Shown here one piece after another: positions 1 through 11,300 of a DNA stretch of 64,000 nucleotides. Every line of letters begins with the position of its first letter. The stretch's first letter is position 1. This DNA is from Siphonodentalium dalli (taxonomy: Eukaryota; Mollusca; Scaphopoda; Gadilida; Siphonodentaliidae): positions 10,953,729 to 11,017,728 of the forward strand of contig CP136068.1 of the NCBI GenBank assembly GCA_032622095.1, read 5' to 3'. Under the pieces are notes generated by a model that saw only the letters and a program-made list of their open reading frames with translations, searched no databases and had not been told where the DNA came from. A program made the translations under genes and the position numbers.

Positions 1-227
1 TAAGAGTATTATTTACGTGAGATCAATGAGTCCAATTATTATAAATAATACATTGCAGGCATCGGTGGATACCCGATTGCCACATTTAGTGATCACGTGA
101 TAAACTGATAAAATGTCCAAGTGACGTACTATATGTATGCATTCTGATCCGCTGTCGTTATTCATTCCATAACGTAATGCCTCAGGCCAGTCGAAAATTG
201 GTTGCTCGTCATCTTCATTATATTGAA

Positions 228-545
228 ATTTTGGAAGTTTTGGAAATTTTTGAAGTTTTTGAAATTTTGGAAATTTTGGAAGTTTTGGAAATTTTTGGAG
301 TTTTGGAAATTTTGGAAGTTTTGGAAATTTTGGAAATTTTGGAAGTTTTGGAAATTTTTGGAGTTTTGGAAATTTTGTAAGTTTTGGAAATTTTGGAAGT
401 TTTTGAAATTTTGGAAGTTTTGGAAATTCTGGAAATTTTGGAAGTTTTTGAAATTTTTGAAATATTTGAAAGTTTTTGAAATTTTGGAAGTTTTTGAAAT
501 TTTGGAAGTTTTGGGTTTTGAAATTTTTTTTTGGAAGTTTTGATA
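228..545. repeat. Degenerate simple-sequence tract (ttttggaaa/g units)
   Basis: About 320 bp built from near-identical 9-bp steps of the form ttttggaaa and ttttggaag. Open frames run through it on both strands (Lys-Phe-Pro-Lys-Leu on minus, Trp-Lys-Phe on plus) only because the short repeat contains no stop. They are not supported as genes. Confidence 0.9.
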
Positions 546-580
546 TTTTGGAAGTTTGGGGTTTTTGTGAATATTTTAGT

Positions 581-751
581 ACAACCAATTTTAGACCCAA
601 AGATTCTATTTTGAGATGTGAGGCGAACGAGACACCCACAACCAATTTTAGACCCAAAGATTCTATTTTTAGATGTGACGCGAACGAGGCACCCACAACC
701 AATTTTAGACCCAAAGATTCTATTTTTAGATGTGGCTCTAACGAGACGCTC
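581..751. repeat. 57-bp tandem repeat, three copies
   Basis: The motif acaaccaattttagaccc starts at 581, 638 and 695, giving a 57-bp period. The three copies differ by a few substitutions near their ends (gaggcgaacgag, gacgcgaacgag, ggctctaacgag). The array directly follows the ttttggaaa tract. Confidence 0.92.
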
Positions 752-779
752 TATCTTCTTCTATGGTCTAGGGTGGGCT

Positions 780-2300
780 GTATATGTATATCGAGTGGTT
801 ATATGACTATGTGTGTCGATATAGGTATACAGGTAGTGAATGTATGGTCAATGGTGAGATGAGTACATGTAGGTATACAAGTAGTGACTGTATGATCATA
901 AATATAATGGACATCTATACAGGGGGTGACTATTAAAATGGTCATGTGTCAGGCGTATTAGTATACCTGGTGTTCCTGTTTGTGACTCGTGGCAGTATGG
1001 TCATGTGTAGGTTATACCAGTATACACATGTGTCGCTTTATTGTCATGGGCAAGGGATATGTGTATATAGCAAGTGGCTATATGGCCATGGATAAAGTGC
1101 ATATGCATACATGGAGTGACTATACTGACATGGCTGGGGTGTATTTAGTATATCTTGAGTGACTATGCGACTATGGTGTGACAAATAGGTATACAGGGAA
1201 TGACATGGCCAATGTTGAGGTGCATATGTATGCAAGGATTGACCATGGTCGTGTATGAATGTTTTGAATAGGTACACCCGGTGTGACTATATGGCCATAG
1301 GTCAGGTAACATTGGTGAAGGTATGTGTATGAAGCGAGTGGCTATATGGCCATTGGTGAGGTGCATATGTATACCCGGAGTGACTTTATGGTCATTGTTG
1401 ATGTATATATTGATTGTCTATTTGACCACATGTTTGGAGAATAGGTATACATGGGATGGCCAATGGTGAGCTGAATGGGTATACAAGGAATGACTATATG
1501 GTTATCGGATATGTTTAGGAGTATCCCCGGTGCGCCTGTATCGTGACGCGCGGCTGTAAGGTCACCCGTGGTCGTGGATCAGGTGTACATGGATACAGTG
1601 GGTCACTATATGGTTATGTCTGTGGTGTTTATGTATATATGTAATGACTATGTGGTAATGGGTGGCCATCGTTTTCCGTGTTTAACGCCCCCCATGTATA
1701 TAAACACCATCAAGATAGAGAACTCTCTGACATGACCTCTCCATTGACTAACATATCCTTGAGTTATTGTGCCACCCAAGGTACACACGTACAACCAACC
1801 CATTACCTCAGTCACTCCATATGTACATAAACACAACACAAATGACAACATAGTCACCCAATTTATACACGTACACCTGGTCATACAGCCATACTTGGTT
1901 ATACCCGTACATACCACAAATGACGATACAGCCACGAGTCACCATGTATGAACACCAGGTATACACATACACCCGTCACATGGCCATATAGTCACTCTAT
2001 GTATACATATTCACTACATTCACGATCATACGGTCACGCGTTGTATACCTGGTCACCTCACCATGGACTATACAGCCACTACATGTATACCTATTCGCCA
2101 TATCCATTACCATAGAGTCAATCCATGTATACATATGCACATCACCAATGGTGAGCCCTTCCAGATATACCAATACCCGCACATACGACCTCTCATAAGT
2201 TCCACACTTGCCATACTCATGATAATGCATCTACTCCCCATACACCATCAATGATAACACATCCACAACATATAAAAATATACAACCCACCGTTGCCAAC
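780..2300. repeat. Foldback minisatellite (two inverted arms of degenerate ~30-60 bp units)
   Basis: From about 780 to 1640 the units read like 'gtatacagg.agtgactatatggccatggtgaggtgcata'. From about 1690 to 2300 the same units appear as their reverse complement ('tgcacatcaccaatgg', 'agtcactcc.tgtatac'). The two arms could pair into a very long imperfect hairpin. The second arm begins with a leader (gaactctctgacatgacctctc, near 1720) that recurs at about 24260 in front of the larger array at 24.3-26.0 kb, so both belong to one family. Short open frames across it are repeat artefacts. Confidence 0.75.
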
Positions 2301-2429
2301 AGGGCACTCCCCAAATACCCACACATCATCCATGACCATACAATAACTCGCGGTATACCTATTATCCTCATCTACGATCATAGAGTAACTCCCTGGCTGT
2401 CATCTTGGCTTCCACCCTGTATCCAGTTG

Positions 2430-3790
2430 ATAAATTTTTATCATAATGGGCCAGACTACCCACATCTCATGGTGCATCTCAGTTCCGTCTCAAAGTTCTG
2501 CCCATTTCCTTTCAATAATATGGCCATAATCACAAAATAGGTTATCCGCAAAATTCCATACTGCAACTTTAAAATGAATTTGTCATGCCCCATACGGAAC
2601 TAGGATAAACATAATAGAACATAGTTGTCAGCTAATTAACTAACATGTATAATAACCAAGTGAGTCACAATTTGCTACCTTTTCGGATAACGCAAAGAAT
2701 AATTTTCTGGATATGTGTAAAAAAATTACTTTTTTACAAATTTGGTTGCCATTTTGGAAGCCATCTTGAGCAATTTAGTCTATAAACACCATAGTGTGAC
2801 ACATTTAAGATAGGTTAAAACAATAAACACATTTGATACCAAAGGTAGTTGCATTTTATTTGAAAAAATGGTCGAACCCTGAAAAGTTATTTTTTGCCGA
2901 TATTTATGTCAAGTTTGTGAGAGAAAAATCCAATATATCTGGTGATGAAAGTGGTGACAATAGTAACAATGACACATGGTGTATCAGACATGTTAGTATT
3001 CAATGCATAGAATACAGATTAGCCAATGTTATACATCAACCACAACTTGTAAGCAATTGCATGACACCCTGGTGCAATATTTACAATTTTCCATATTTTG
3101 GCGGCCATTTTGTCAGCCATTTTGAGCCAATGTAAGATTTTTGGTTCCAGAGAGTTGGAATATTCATAGGTAATGATATGCCTCACTTGCATTACAATGT
3201 TCTTTTTATTTCTAGTTGAAATATGACTAGAATCCCAATTGTGATTTTTTTGTAAAATTTTGTACCGCGTTCTGTAAAATCGAATTTTTGAGGGATTGGA
3301 AGGGGTTAGGACCCCAATAATTGCATACTTAATTGCTCCAATGATCAGTTAATATACAAAACACAAAATAAAGTTGCATTACTCAACCAGTTCCAAACAG
3401 CATGAATTGAACTAGAAGATATTTGTGAAAAAATGTCATATTTTCAAATTCCGGCGGCCATATTGGCGGCCATCTTATGAAAATTTAGATATGTTTTGGC
3501 CCAAATGAACCGTGATCACTTCCCAACTATAATTGTATTGAGAAAACTGTGAGAAGATGCGATTTTCACAAGAAAAGGATGGCATAAACCACCCAACCCA
3601 AAAACTGAGATTTTCAAAAAGGTCAAGGTCAAATTGAAGGTCAAGGTGACCTCCAAAATCTGGAACCAGCCAGTTTAGTGATACTCACCAACCACTTAAC
3701 AAATTCTGAAAGTTTGGCGCTTCTATCACAAAGTGAACGATTTTTATGTTTTCCTGTAATTATCCCCCCCCCCCCCCCCCCCCACTATAG
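2430..3790. repeat. Dispersed repeat copy (arm family of the 22.5-27.0 kb element)
   Basis: This stretch matches the reverse complement of about 23000-24180. An example is the region around 'tctcagttcc.tctcaaagttctgcc' at 2487, which reappears inverted near 24130. It also matches 26424-26640 in direct orientation ('ggaatattcaygggtaatgrtatgcctcactt'). It carries several 'gcggccattttg' blocks and a poly-C run of about 20 at 3763-3782. No gene is visible in it. Confidence 0.7.
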
Positions 3791-4906
3791 CTCCATTCAC
3801 CCGGTTGACATTTTCTGAAAATCAATTCATTTAGAATATATTCAGTATTTCAACTGGCGCAATGAATATTCATGCAGACCCCAGAGTAAGGCGAACTTAT
3901 AAAACGCGAGTCTTGTTACCCTTTTCCAATAGTCATTTTCCACTTTCTTTGCAATATTTGTTTGGTGATTTATTGATTCATTGTGATTATTTGTAAAGTA
4001 AAGACTATTATTATCCATCCATTAACTAACACCATTTCCGATTGGGCAAAATCCGCCACGTGATAGTCCGGGAAAAAGTCATATTATATATTCCCGATTT
4101 TCATCCATGTCGGTGTTCGATCCTCCGCCAACTTCGTCTAGCCCAGACTTAGATGATCGTATCATCAACATAACCACATCGGCTACGGGGTCAGACAGAC
4201 AGACATACTTACAGCATAACATTCGAGTAACGATACCGTGAGACATATTATATTCTTTCACTCAGGTTTGCACGCACTAATGTGAATTTCACTTGAGCCA
4301 CTCGCTCAATGGCGATATTAATAAAATCGGACTTGAATCACACAGTTGTAGTGTTCTGAAGAGATTCTAAGAGGATTGTTGTTCTGCTGGACAATTGAGT
4401 GGCACGGCATCCGTCCTCTTAATGAAGAATGGCATGTCATACAGTTATATAAAGAGTTAAGTTTGGCGCAGATAAATCCATTCTCGGCTTTTTGATGATC
4501 GAGTTCAGAACGTTTAGTGTAACTTTGAGAGATATCTCGGTTTCTGGGCTTCGTGTAAACAATTGTGATATCTGGGTTATATACATGTAAATAGTTGGTC
4601 ATCTGATTAATGACATGTTCTAATGGTACATGTATATATGACGTTTGACACTCTTGTTATTGCCTGTTGCATCTGGGTGTGTATTTATCACATTCATATT
4701 TGAATTTCAATTCAGCAAGAAATGCATTGTTTTGAGAATTTGATCGGGTCAAATATAGTCACACGCATATGAGCTTTGATCTTTTAAAAAGTTGTCTAAC
4801 AAAATAAAATAGTTGAACAGATCATATATTTAAAATGTTATCTGTACAATCCTTTAAAGTGAACTACTTGCTCATTTAAAACTAACATTGTTTAGAATCA
4901 ACATAT
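3791..4906. other. No recognisable gene; unassigned spacer
   Basis: AT-rich single-copy-looking DNA with no open frame over 100 codons and no recognised domain. The last ~60 bp, from about 4850, is duplicated near 6470-6540 and forms the left flank of the MITE at 4907-5786. Confidence 0.5.
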
Positions 4907-5786
4907 ACACCCTAAATCTAGTTGGATAAGAAGATATCCAACAGTCAATCAACCGTTGTATGCCCACAGCACCTATATACGTTGTGTGAAAAGTTGCATG
5001 ACAATTTTGTTGGATGCACTTTTACACAGCGTTGCATATATATTTACTACCAACGGTTGTATGTTAATTATACAACGTGTTGGATGAAATTTCACACAAC
5101 ACTCAATCAACGTTAATTGCCCACAGCACCTATATACGTTTATTGAACTGTTGGTGTTGGGTAGAGTTGGATGACATTTGTTGATTAGAAAGTTAACCCA
5201 ACGTTGATTGGAAAGTAAAATAGGGCAAGACGTCGTGGATATCTGTGCCGGTATAGTATACCTTTGTTATAATTATTCTTTGTACGATACACTGATTATG
5301 TAGGCTGTATGTGTTGAGTGTATGAGTGTACTACTTTAGTCAAATTAGTGCCGTCAGCAGTTGTGTAAATTTGTAAACTTCAAAATTTGGCAAATATAAA
5401 TAAATATACACTCAACACATAAAGCCTACATAATCAGTGTATCGTACAAAGAATAATTATAACAAAGGTATACTATACAGGCAAAGCTATCCACGACGTC
5501 TTGTCCCATTTTCCGGTCGCTCAGTAGTTTTTTTTACGCAGTCGTCCATCTTGTTTTGAAATATTTGGAGCCAAAAACTCGCATGCTCGCCCGCACCAGA
5601 AACGCGCTGATATTGGATGACCCGGTCACGTGGCGGTTTTATCCAATGTGGTATGAAAGTAATACCACAGAAGACAGTTCACGGAATCAGTTGTGTACAT
5701 CGCATTAAACTGTTGGATAATAAGTACACAACAAATTCGTACCCAACGAGTTGTATACAACGTTCATACAACTAGATTTAGGGTGT
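4907..5786. mobile_element. Mariner-like MITE with TA target site and internal hairpin
   Basis: The ends are inverted repeats: tacaccctaaatctagttg at the left and its complement caactagatttagggtgta at the right. Internal sequence near both ends repeats 'caacgttgta'-type motifs. A second, nested inverted repeat (arms about 5222-5322 and 5406-5507, roughly 100 bp each, loop ~83 bp) occupies the middle. A paralogous copy of the flanks at about 6470-6605 lacks the whole element and reads straight through '...gaataaag'-like sequence at a TA, so it acts as an empty site. The coding capacity is nil, so it would be mobilised in trans. Confidence 0.8.
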
Positions 5787-5787
5787 A

Positions 5788-5842
5788 AAGAAAAACTGCG
5801 TTATGACATCCGTCGGGTATCCCGAGTCACCAGACATACTAT
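5788..5842. repeat. Direct repeat, copy 1 (paired with 6553-6606)
   Basis: The stretch from aagaaaaactgcgttatgac to tcccgagtcaccagacatac occurs here and again at 6553-6606 with few differences. The sequences upstream of both copies are also related (aatcctttaaa.tgaactacttgctca). Confidence 0.85.
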
Positions 5843-5990
5843 ATCACAAACATATCACAAGTTTGGCTCAGTATGACGTACATCATATGCGAAATGGCCA
5901 TGTTTTGACCTGAATGGCAGACTAAAATATCCACATATTTACACTTAATAACATGCTATGATGAATATGTAAATTGTTTTAATTTTACAG

Positions 5991-6053
5991 GGACACCGAG
6001 TACTGATGGACAACCACAACCACAATCGTCGACAACCACAACTAAAAACCTAG
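5991..6053 (+). CDS. Exon: Thr/Pro/Gln-rich linker of a membrane Ig-domain protein (partial gene)
   Basis: A 63-nt exon bounded by a strong acceptor (aattttacag) and donor (gtaagt). It enters and leaves in phase 1. It encodes a short hydrophilic linker rich in Thr, Gln, Pro and Ser (TPSTDGQPQPQ then SSTTTTKN), typical of an O-glycosylated extracellular stalk or inter-domain spacer. It is phase-compatible with the Ig exon at 7461-7778. The upstream exons (signal peptide, start codon) were not identified. Linkage to the downstream exons is inferred from strand and phase only. Confidence 0.55.
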   Translation, partial: GHRVLMDNHNHNRRQPQLKT

Positions 6054-7460
6054 GTAAGTTAAGACGGAATTGTCAAGACTAGATTACCCCTAAACATAAA
6101 TAACAATAATACATTTGTATATAACCATAATATAATATGTTGTTTTAAAGCAGATTAGCGAGTGGATGCTGGTAAGATTGTGGGATACAATATGTACATG
6201 TCGGCTTAAAATTGTAAGGCAAAACACGCCGAAATGATTTCAAACTTCAATATTTACAAACATAGCTAATTTAGTTCCTGGTTTTGTGTCCTTTTGGTTA
6301 AACAACTTGTTCTATAATTGTTCATAAATGCAAATGCTAGATATATTGTTGTATGTGTATAATATGATATCGAACGTATGTGCCATCACAAATTCTCAGA
6401 TATCCACACATCAAACTTCGCAAACGATAAAGAGCGTTGTTCTGACAAAACATGAATTTAATGTGTCATGTGTGCAATCCTTTAAATTGAACTACTTGCT
6501 CAATTCAACAACACACATTTAAAATAAACATTGTTTGGAATCAAAAGATAAAGAAAAAACTGCGTTATGACATCCGCCCAGTATCCCGAGTCACCAGACA
6601 TACTTTGTTGAGATAGCTGTGGGCTGTAAGCTGCGTAACGTGTGTCTTTCATTGTCACATTAATTTCCTGATTCGAAGCGTTAGTTTCATTCGCGGCGAA
6701 CTCCGGTGCATCGCGGCAAAAGCCGGCGATTCGCGATGAAAGTTAATTTCGACTCAAAATCGCGGAGTTTTTATGTCCGCGAGTCTCGGCGATTTTGAGT
6801 GGAACAATCGGCGCGATGGTCGTAGTGAGGCTGCTTCGTATTGGGGGTACTGTATTCATCCTTGTTTATCTACAAATGCAGTTTTGTTTTGTCCGCCCGA
6901 GCAGATATCTACACCAGCGGTTAACGAATCTCAATTAAATTTGGTATGAATGCTTACATTTGAGAGCAATCAATTGAGTGTTCAATCTGTTTTCGTACCT
7001 GTTTTCCGTTCTGGAGTTATTTGTCTTTGTTTAAATGAATCTGTTTTTTCCCGTTGTTTATTTGGAATTGCAGTTTTGTTGTCCGTGTCTCAACCTCTGG
7101 TTGACACACATCACTGAAATTTGGTACGGATGTTCGCTACAATTTTGTCCAATCGTTTCGTTCATGTTTTCCATTCCATATTTATTTATCTCCGTATAGA
7201 TGAAGATGTTAATTTTTTCCCGTCTGAGCAGATATCTCAACCACACTTCGAATTAGCCATCGCAGGGGGCGCATGACAGTACCGCCTTTGCAACCTCTTG
7301 TTCGTCTAAGTCAAATATCAAGGTTATGATTCCGATCACTGATATTTACGGTACTGTCGCAGTGGGGCGTTGTGTGAACACAGTATCTACGTTTTCAAAC
7401 CAGTACATCCATTTGCATGCATATGCACATAATACTATTACATTTGTTGTATGTTTTCAG
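6054..7460. other. Intron-like sequence
   Basis: Non-coding stretch between two phase-compatible exons. It contains the second copy (6470-6606) of the repeat that flanks the MITE at 4907-5786. Near 6900-7250 there are two loosely similar segments built around 'cccg.ctgagcagatatct'. No gene is seen. Confidence 0.5.
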
Positions 7461-7778
7461 TTTGGACAAGTAACCCTGCTGCAAATGAGAATGCCTCCAA
7501 CGGTGTTGACTTTAGTCTGGGCTGGAAATACAATGGGACGTCACGGTCGGTCGGCTATTTCAAAAATGGCACGAGAATAGCGTACAGTTTCAATTCTATT
7601 ACTCCCGTTGTTCAACCTGGTTTTGTGGGGAAAGTTGAGTTTATTGGTAACACGCAAGCAGGAGATGCTACAATAAAACTAGTCAGTCCAGTTCCTGCTG
7701 ACTCAGGGGTCTATAATATAACTGTGGTGGCGGAGGGCGGCGTAATCTTAACAGGAAACACTACGGTCCTTGTAGCTG
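7461..7778 (+). CDS. Exon: immunoglobulin-like (V/I-set) domain
   Basis: A 318-nt phase 1-1 exon, with acceptor tatgttttcag and donor gtgagt, encoding 106 residues that fit one Ig domain. There is a Trp in an early strand (LGWKYNG), an FKNG turn, a KVEFIGN strand, and the hallmark 'DSGVYNITV' F-strand motif, where Ile/Asn replaces the usual Cys of YxC. The closing strand is LTGNTTVLVAG. Several NxT/NxS sites suggest glycosylation (NGTS, NGTR, NITV, NTTV). Phase 1-1 symmetric exons are the rule for extracellular Ig domains. The canonical Cys pair is absent, which is seen in divergent invertebrate Ig proteins. The start codon at 7451 in the open frame is intronic and not used. Confidence 0.7.
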
Positions 7779-8424
7779 GTGAGTCATGTTATACTGCTTC
7801 ATTGCATGCGGAAATTGCAAAACGAACATGTGGATGCTATAACAATATTAATTATGCGTTACCAAATGTACAATACCGGTATGTATAATTCCACTGCATG
7901 ATTACATAGGAGTAATCGGTTGGTTTCAATGATGACGTGTTACAATTGATGACAATGCACGCTGGGAGTCGCGGGCCCGATGCAGAACTTACCAATGACA
8001 ATATTAGTGAACATTAGTACCACGCGTATATCCAAGAGGACGCACTATATGACACCGATGTACATAATTTTGTCATATCGTATACAGTGTTGAAGAGATC
8101 GTTTGTTGTGTGTCATTATACTATTAAAATATCACGTTATACAAGCGCAACATATGATGTGATTGGAAAGTGTTAAATGCTTATCTACATATCTTTCATT
8201 AATGTGACAGTTCGTGCAACGCAAAAATAGCATAACATTATTTTCGGCCGCTTTTTGTTTTATATAATTAGAATATTGTTGTGGAATAATCAGTTGATAT
8301 TATCTATATTGTATAACCATTTTGACTATGTTAACATTTTTCCGGTTTTGAAACCTCTCGCTAAAGGTGCTTGCATATACTTCAAATTGTATATGATTAT
8401 TGTTATTTTTGGATTGATGATTAA

Positions 8425-8575
8425 AACAAACACTCACAAAAATCGGGGTCCTTATAGCTACTATATAGTGCCTATTGTAGCTATAGTGCCTATCTGTGTA
8501 ACACATATAGGTTATTGGGGTGATATAGTAGCTATATCGTAAATAATGCCTATAGCGTGGAACTGATATCGCATT
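8425..8575. repeat. Palindromic ctatatag/tagctatag cluster
   Basis: Short self-complementary words (tagctactatatagtgcc, tgatatagtagctatatcg) are repeated here. The same word family forms the larger array at 9128-9535. Confidence 0.7.
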
Positions 8576-8699
8576 CAGGATACACCAAATTACGCCCACC
8601 TGTTATTTGACAGACGCTCCTGCCAGAGGGCATATTCGCAGGCGGCGTTTCTAATTTTTCGAGTAGCCATTTTTAATCGAAGAATTAAGACAAAGAAAG

Positions 8700-8798
8700 A
8701 TGGACGCTTCCAATGACTCTGTTGAACTTTGGACGGAAGATGCTGTTGCGTAATGGCTGGACGACGCGGGATTGTCTGAAATAAAATCGGAATTTAGA
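8700..8798 (+). pseudogene. SAM-domain N-terminal exon relic with in-frame stop
   Basis: From ATG at 8700 the translation begins MDASNDSVELWTEDAVA, meets TAA at 8751, then continues in the same frame as WLDDAGLSEIKSEFR. Trp, then 'V..WL...GL.E....F', is the start of a sterile alpha motif (SAM) protein-interaction domain. A donor-like 'gttagta' follows at once, as expected for a first coding exon of such genes. The stop replaces a residue inside the domain and no downstream SAM exon was found, so this looks like a broken fragment. A sequencing or assembly error at the stop is the alternative. Confidence 0.5.
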
Positions 8799-9035
8799 GG
8801 TTAGTATTAGCACCACATTTGTTGGAAATTATTATCATTATATCAACATCAAATGATAAATACACACACACCGTCACCATTACTTCAATAATAATCCAAC
8901 CGCTTGTTAATTTTGTTTTCAAATTAACCAGCGAATTATTATGTTCTCAGTCCACAAAGTTGAGTTCCAGAACATTGACACTTGAATTAAAAAATGTATT
9001 GAACTGTATTTAACTTTTTAAATTTTTCTTTTCAG

Positions 9036-9074
9036 CTCTTAGCAGAGATGAACAATCAGAGGTCTGCAACTGTG
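9036..9074 (+). CDS. Exon: short Cys-containing juxtamembrane linker
   Basis: A 39-nt phase 1-1 micro-exon with a good polypyrimidine tract and acceptor (tttttcttttcag) and donor gtgagt. It encodes LSRDEQSEVCNC followed by a split Gly codon. It fits between the Ig exon and the membrane-span exon at 14283 without breaking frame. The small size makes it uncertain by itself; the matching phase is the main support. Confidence 0.45.
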
Positions 9075-9127
9075 GTGAGTCGGTGAAGATGTGTTTATCA
9101 GACCTCCGTTATAAAATATTGAATAAA

Positions 9128-9535
9128 GCAAGCTATATATTACCTAAAGTTAGGGACTATATAATACCTAATTGCTGTATAGCTACTATATAGTAGCTAA
9201 TTAGGTACCATTAATATCTAATTAGGTATTTATAATAGTATATCATGAATAGGTACTATATATTACATACAGTTAGGGACTATATAATACCTAATTGCTG
9301 TATAGCTACTATACAATAGCTAATTAGCTACTATATAATACGTTATTAGGTACTTTATAGTAGCTATATCATATATGTACTATATAGTACCAACGCTAGG
9401 CACTATATAATACCTACTTAGGTACGTTATAGTACCTAGATAATATAGGTACTATGTAATACCTAAAATTAGGCACTAAGGCAGTGTCAAGGATAGTACC
9501 TATATAGGTACTATATAGTAGCTATATTTTTAAGA
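9128..9535. repeat. Array of palindromic ~18-bp words (tagctactatatagtacc)
   Basis: Roughly 400 bp of short, mostly self-complementary units combining tagctacta, tatagtacc, taattaggta and their complements. The whole region could fold into many small stems. It has no coding potential and is related to 8425-8575. Confidence 0.85.
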
Positions 9536-9708
9536 GTGTATCTTTATTTGACATGAATGCTAATTAATGTTTTTCATTGTACACTCCAGGTTTAGATACA
9601 TGCACGTGCTACTTTAGTATTGATACCGACATGCCTTACGCGGTATAGAACACAATTTTAAGGTGATAAACCTTGTGAGAAAACGTGTGAGTCACTATTT
9701 GATGACAA

Positions 9709-9863
9709 CGACGAGTCTTGTGGATCTATACAGTGGATATAGGATCGACGTGAAACAAATTCTATCCACGTCATTCGTGATATTGCATCGTATGCGCGTG
9801 CTTTATCAATCATCCGATTATTAGAATATTGTCGCTCTTTGCTACACGTTCCAACATAGAAAT
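9709..9863. repeat. ~155-bp direct repeat, copy 1 (copy 2 at 10209-10363)
   Basis: The segment from gacgagtcttgtggat to cacgttccaaca occurs here and again at 10209-10363, about 500 bp apart in the same orientation. The copies share blocks such as 'gtggatataggat.gacgtgaaacaa'. Open frames across both copies reflect this duplication. Confidence 0.85.
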
Positions 9864-10208
9864 TGGTAAACGTCTTGATGTTGCATGTGTAATCGAGGGT
9901 GGGTCGCATCAGTTTGGGTGATTTATGTTAGCAATTTAGAAATGCTTATAGAGTATGTCGTGCATATTGTAGGCATTAAACCGCCATTTTCCAAATATGT
10001 CCAATCATAAACATGATGTATTTTGATTGGGAGATAGCTCATAGTTAGTCATGTGCTGTTGTTATTTTCTCTTCGAATTTATTACCAGTTATAACTCAAC
10101 CGATTACGACATGTTCTTTAAACTTCATCTTCTACAGAGTTATTCTACAACAATACTCATTGTTATACTGCTAAAGTGTTGTTTGACATATAAAGAACAT
10201 ATGAGAAC

Positions 10209-10363
10209 GACGAGTCTTGTGGATTTATTCGGTGGATATAGGATGGACGTGAAACAAGTTCTCTCAACGTCCTTCATGATATTACATCGTCTGTATGTGC
10301 TTTATCGATCATCCGATTTTTAGGATATTGGATTGTTGCTCTTTGCTAAACGTTCCAACACAG
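10209..10363. repeat. ~155-bp direct repeat, copy 2
   Basis: Second copy of the repeat at 9709-9863, with scattered substitutions and small indels. Confidence 0.85.
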
Positions 10364-10939
10364 AACCGTTATCCTGTATCCAATGTATAGATCTATTTTT
10401 TTATAAAAAAAAAAATTATTGAAAAGCAAAACATACACGGAATATCACAGACATACATTAGCTTACGATACTTCAAGGGCGAGAGGGGAAACTATATCAC
10501 TGTCACATGCGCACAGTTTCACACTCTTCATTCGCACCTGGTGTCATCATATAATGTGACATGGACATATAATATGTTGATATCAAATATGGGAGATTGG
10601 GCACGATACACGACACAGCGCTGCGAAAAAGTCAGGATATGTAAAAACAGAAGATACAGCCTCGATGCCGGGAGCATAAACAAAGCCAAACAAACACCAG
10701 TTGAGAATTTGCATCAGGAGAAACAAATAGTATGTGAGGGTGAACAAATCCGATATGTAACTACACACAACCATCATCACCATAACCAGGTGTGAATCGC
10801 CAGGAGCTTGTTACCAATTTTACATAAGGACACACGCATGCTGAAAGTATTCCCAGGCAACAATTTTGTGGAGAGTGAAAGACATCCATGGAATATGAAA
10901 ACAAAATGTTAACAAGAGCAAAATATAACAGAACAAAAA

Positions 10940-11300
10940 AAGTGCACAACGTCTTGAAGTGTGTGTGGAGACTCGCGTTGTAGAACATGTGGGGTTAGCT
11001 ACGGCTATCTATACACAGGAACAGAACTCCACCTCAAAAACGGACAAAAAATTGTGCCAAATGCAACATTAAATTGTAAATCATGCAATTTAGTTTATTG
11101 CACATATGTTCGGGATGTGGTAAATCATACGCCGGACAGACAGGTGATACCCTAGTCAAGAGAAATCGGATCCATCGACAACAAATTAGATATCCCAGGA
11201 CTAGGATGATCCCTCTAAGCGAACATATAGATGCATGTGGTAGAGGGATTTATACCATGACTCCCTATTGTACTGTGTACAAACATGCTATATAATATAT
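10940..11300 (+). pseudogene. Penelope-like element GIY-YIG endonuclease fragment, frameshifted
   Basis: Two frames together read as the C-terminal endonuclease of a Penelope-like retroelement. First comes CGDSRCRTCGVS with a downstream NCKSCNLVY. After a frameshift near 11095-11100 it continues CSGCGKSYAGQTGDTL, then KRNRIHRQQIRY and a later SEHIDACG. This matches the family pattern of paired CxxC knuckles, a 'vY...YvGqT' GIY-YIG core, an Arg followed by His, and a later His. No reverse transcriptase domain is recognisable upstream, so it is a truncated, decayed 3' piece. Confidence 0.65.

Noticed and set aside
13-714. 233-codon minus-strand open frame, Lys/Phe/Pro-Leu-rich
   Set aside because: It is created by the ttttggaaa repeat and the 57-bp repeat; the composition is purely that of the repeat and there is no start or splice context.
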